The notes below the pieces were generated by a model. It saw nothing but the letters and a program-made list of their open reading frames with translations, ran no database searches and was not told the origin of the DNA. From positions 1-9,370 of the forward strand of contig DNOQ01000462.1 in assembly GCA_003501665.1 (NCBI GenBank): a stretch of DNA of 9,370 nt, read 5' to 3'. The translations under genes and the position numbers were made by a program. Of the stretch, positions 7,226-9,370 are shown piece by piece (the stretch's first letter is position 1; the number at the start of each line of letters is the position of its first letter). The DNA is from Bacteroidales bacterium (GTDB lineage Bacteria > Bacteroidota > Bacteroidia > Bacteroidales > VadinHA17).

Positions 7226-7933
7226 ATGAAAAATATAATTAATGAAATCAGGTCGGAGATAATCCGGAATGCCGATGAAAAAACAAAGATTTCCGGTGAA
7301 AGATTTTTTAAAGAATCAGTAAAAATATACGGATTGAAAGCTGCCCTGATTAAAGCTATGGCTATGGAATTCTATAAAAAATTACCTGACCGGAATAAGT
7401 CGGCAATATTCGGTTTATGCGAAGAATTATGGAAATCGGGATACATAGAGGAGGCAGGTATAGCCTGTGAATGGTCATATAAGCTCAGAAAAGAATATAT
7501 CCCTGAAGATTTTGCCGTCTTTGAAAGATGGGTAAAAAACTATGTTACCAACTGGGCAGCATGTGATACCCTGTGCAATCATACAATTGGAACATTTATA
7601 GAGATGTATCCGTCATTTCTGAGTGAACTGAAGGTATGGGCTCTCTCAGAAAGCCGCTGGGTTAAGAGAGCTTCGGCCGTTACCCTTATTGTACCGGCCA
7701 GAAAGGGTAAGTTTCTTAAAGATATTTTCGAAATAGCCGATACCCTTCACGCTGATCAGGATGATATGGTTCAGAAGGGTTATGGCTGGATGTTAAAGGC
7801 AGCAAGCGAGGCCCGGCAGAAAGAGGTTTTTGAATATGTTATGAAGAGAAAAGGAACCATGCCCCGGACATCACTGAGGTATGCGATAGAAAAAATGCCG
7901 TCAGAACTAAAAGCAAAAGCAATGGCAAAATAG
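7226..7933 (+). CDS. AlkD-type DNA alkylation repair glycosylase
   Basis: This 235-residue cytoplasmic protein belongs to the DNA alkylation repair family (PF08713), built of HEAT-like helical repeats. AlkD removes positively charged alkylated purines such as N3- and N7-alkyl bases without flipping them into a pocket. The key residues of Bacillus cereus AlkD (W109, D113, W187) have counterparts at W110 and D114 in NWAACD and W188 in GYGWML, so the active site appears intact. I chose the ATG at 7226 over the in-frame GTG at 7208: it gives nearly the same residue numbering as AlkD and the usual family opening (MKNIINEIRSE). The GTG would add six residues. A near-match to the -7 box, TACTTTTA (7189-7196, one mismatch), would leave a leader of about 20 bases before this ATG. 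The gene appears monocistronic; the next gene starts 76 bases after it and has its own candidate promoter box. Confidence 0.88.
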   Translation: MKNIINEIRSEIIRNADEKTKISGERFFKESVKIYGLKAALIKAMAMEFYKKLPDRNKSAIFGLCEELWKSGYIEEAGIACEWSYKLRKEYIPEDFAVFERWVKNYVTNWAACDTLCNHTIGTFIEMYPSFLSELKVWALSESRWVKRASAVTLIVPARKGKFLKDIFEIADTLHADQDDMVQKGYGWMLKAASEARQKEVFEYVMKRKGTMPRTSLRYAIEKMPSELKAKAMAK

Positions 7934-7984
7934 TATATATTGATTATAGCAGGCAATATAAGTATAATAGTCATTTTCGTTTTT

Positions 7985-7992
7985 TAAATTTG
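7985..7992 (+). promoter_or_regulatory. Candidate Bacteroidota -7 promoter box (TAAATTTG) for the gamma-glutamyltransferase gene
   Basis: TAAATTTG matches TAnnTTTG exactly and ends 17 bases before the ATG at 8010, which would give a leader of about 10 bases. No clear -33 TTTG is visible at the usual spacing. A short leader is plausible in Bacteroidota, where initiation depends little on Shine-Dalgarno pairing. Confidence 0.35.
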
Positions 7993-8009
7993 TAGAAAAA
8001 ATCATCCGG

Positions 8010-9370
8010 ATGAACCGATTTCTTACTTTTATCATTCTAATGTCTATGGCTGCATTTTCATATTCACAGAACAGGGTTACAGGTCATGATTTTGCGACCA
8101 GATCAGAAGTAATTGCCACGAATGGTATGGCTGCAACAAGTCAGCCTCTTGCCACCCAGGTTGCCCTGGATATACTTAAAAAAGGAGGAAATGCAATTGA
8201 TGCTGCTATAGCCGCCAATGCCGTACTGGGACTTGTTGAGCCGACCGGCTGCGGTATAGGAGGTGATCTGTTTGCCATTATCTGGAGTGCTGACAAAAAG
8301 AAGCTTTTTGGTCTTAATGCAAGCGGACGTTCTCCCAGATCACTCAAACTGGATTATTTCAAAAAAAACGGATATGAGTTCATTCCGTCACACGGGCCGC
8401 TTCCTGTATCTGTCCCGGGATGTGTTGACGGCTGGTATGAAATGCATGATATGTTCGGCAGGATTCCGATGAAAGATATCCTTCAGCCTGCAATAAATTA
8501 TGCAATTGAAGGATTCCCGGTTTCGGAAGTTATTGCATATTATCTCGACAGAAATACAAGAGCCTTACAGGATTATCCAAATATTAAGGAAGTTTATATG
8601 CCGGGAGGAAAAGCACCGGCAAAAGGTGAGATTTTCAGGAATCCTCTCCTTGCCGCTACCTATGAAAAGATAGTTAAGGGTGGGAGAAATGAATTTTACA
8701 GGGGAAGTATTGCTAAAGACATTGCAGGATTTATGAAGAAACAGGGAGGCTTTCTCAGCTATGATGATATGTCGCGCCATCATTCTGAGTGGATTGAACC
8801 TGTAAGCACTGTTTACCGGGGTTACGAAATATGGGAACTTCCGCCAAACGGTCAGGGCATTGCAGCCCTGCAGATTCTTAACATTCTCGAGGGTTATAAT
8901 ATTTCAGGAATGGGATTCGGTTCGGCTCAATATATCCATACTTTTACCGAGGCAAAAAAGCTTGCCTTCGAGGACAGGGCTAAATATTATGCTGATCCCC
9001 TCTTCAGTGAAGTTCCGGTGGAACAGCTTATTTCCAAAAAATATGCTGCCGAGAGGCGCAAACTGATCAATCCTGAAAGAGCTTCCAGGGTATATAACGC
9101 AGGGTTGGATGAAGCAGGTAATACAATTTATCTGACTGTTGCCGACCGGTATGGTAATATGGTTTCGCTCATTCAAAGCAATTACAGGGGAATGGGGTCA
9201 GGGATGTGCCCGACAGGCCTCGGCTTTGTACTGCAGGACCGGGGTGAAATGTTCAGTCTGGCAGAAGGTCATGCAAATGTATATGCCCCGGGCAAGCGAC
9301 CTTTTCATACAATAATACCGGCATTTATCACCCGTAATGGCAAACCCTGGATCAGCTTCGGAGTAATGGG
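8010..9370 (+). CDS. Exported gamma-glutamyltransferase family protein, 3' partial
   Basis: The frame is open from ATG 8010 to the window edge, giving 453 codons without a stop. The sequence matches the gamma-glutamyltransferase family (PF01019), N-terminal nucleophile enzymes made as a precursor that cleaves itself. Visible features are a Sec signal peptide (residues 1-19, likely cut S19|Q20), the large-subunit GGNAIDAAIAA and GCGIGGD segments, NASGRSP, SVPGCVDGW, and ELPPNGQG. The small subunit probably begins at T372 in GNTIYLTVAD, the expected nucleophile, with predicted cleavage N371|T372. SLIQSNY, the GMGSG loop, LQDRG and PGKRPFHTIIP follow. These segments fit the YwrD-like branch better than classical Ggt (no TTHYS motif). 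Full members run to roughly 530-560 residues, so about 80-100 are missing. It would act in the periplasm on gamma-glutamyl compounds such as glutathione; the precise substrate is uncertain. The start has a short leader behind TAAATTTG. Confidence 0.9.
   Translation, partial: MNRFLTFIILMSMAAFSYSQNRVTGHDFATRSEVIATNGMAATSQPLATQVALDILKKGGNAIDAAIAANAVLGLVEPTGCGIGGDLFAIIWSADKKKLFGLNASGRSPRSLKLDYFKKNGYEFIPSHGPLPVSVPGCVDGWYEMHDMFGRIPMKDILQPAINYAIEGFPVSEVIAYYLDRNTRALQDYPNIKEVYMPGGKAPAKGEIFRNPLLAATYEKIVKGGRNEFYRGSIAKDIAGFMKKQGGFLSYDDMSRHHSEWIEPVSTVYRGYEIWELPPNGQGIAALQILNILEGYNISGMGFGSAQYIHTFTEAKKLAFEDRAKYYADPLFSEVPVEQLISKKYAAERRKLINPERASRVYNAGLDEAGNTIYLTVADRYGNMVSLIQSNYRGMGSGMCPTGLGFVLQDRGEMFSLAEGHANVYAPGKRPFHTIIPAFITRNGKPWISFGVM

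Noticed and set aside
8141..9176. Short open frames on both strands between 8141 and 9176
   Set aside because: All are contained in the uninterrupted gamma-glutamyltransferase frame that starts at 8010 and runs past the window end.

Overview
This 9.4 kb window looks like ordinary chromosomal DNA from a member of the Bacteroidota, probably a Bacteroidales- or Marinilabiliales-type lineage. The evidence is the gene content (an exonuclease/GIY-YIG repair protein, a DUF5060-DUF4038 secreted glycosidase, a Tat-exported GH38), the A-rich rather than Shine-Dalgarno sequence before start codons, and two exact TAnnTTTG boxes, the -7 element of this phylum, in front of genes. No rRNA, tRNA, CRISPR array, transposase, phage gene or integrase is visible, and no gene shows a frameshift.

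Layout. From 1 to 816 (+) lies the C-terminal part of a UvrC/Cho-like GIY-YIG nuclease whose N-terminus is outside the window. From 877 to 5347 (+) three genes are packed as a likely operon: a PhoU-like DUF47 protein, a PiT-family phosphate permease starting one base after it, and 18 bases later a large exported family 38 alpha-mannosidase. A secreted DUF5060/DUF4038 (GH140-like) glycosidase runs convergently on the minus strand (5370-7052). A divergent AT-rich spacer of about 170 bases carries two hairpin-forming palindromes, one resembling a dispersed REP-type repeat. On the plus strand then follow an AlkD-type DNA alkylation repair glycosylase (7226-7933) and, from 8010 to the window edge, an exported gamma-glutamyltransferase-family protein that has no stop codon before the end of the window.

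How the genes may work together. DUF47 and PiT are a well-known functional pair for phosphate uptake. The GH38 and the GH140-like enzyme both have export signals and meet tail to tail, which suggests processing of glycans outside the cytoplasm, but no SusC/SusD pair or regulator is present, so this is not a complete polysaccharide utilisation locus. The two DNA repair genes lie at opposite ends and show no link beyond general housekeeping.

I did not find a convincing undescribed system. The items most worth checking are the REP-like palindrome, the Fe-S-type cysteine pattern in the nuclease, and the coupling of phosphate uptake to a mannosidase.
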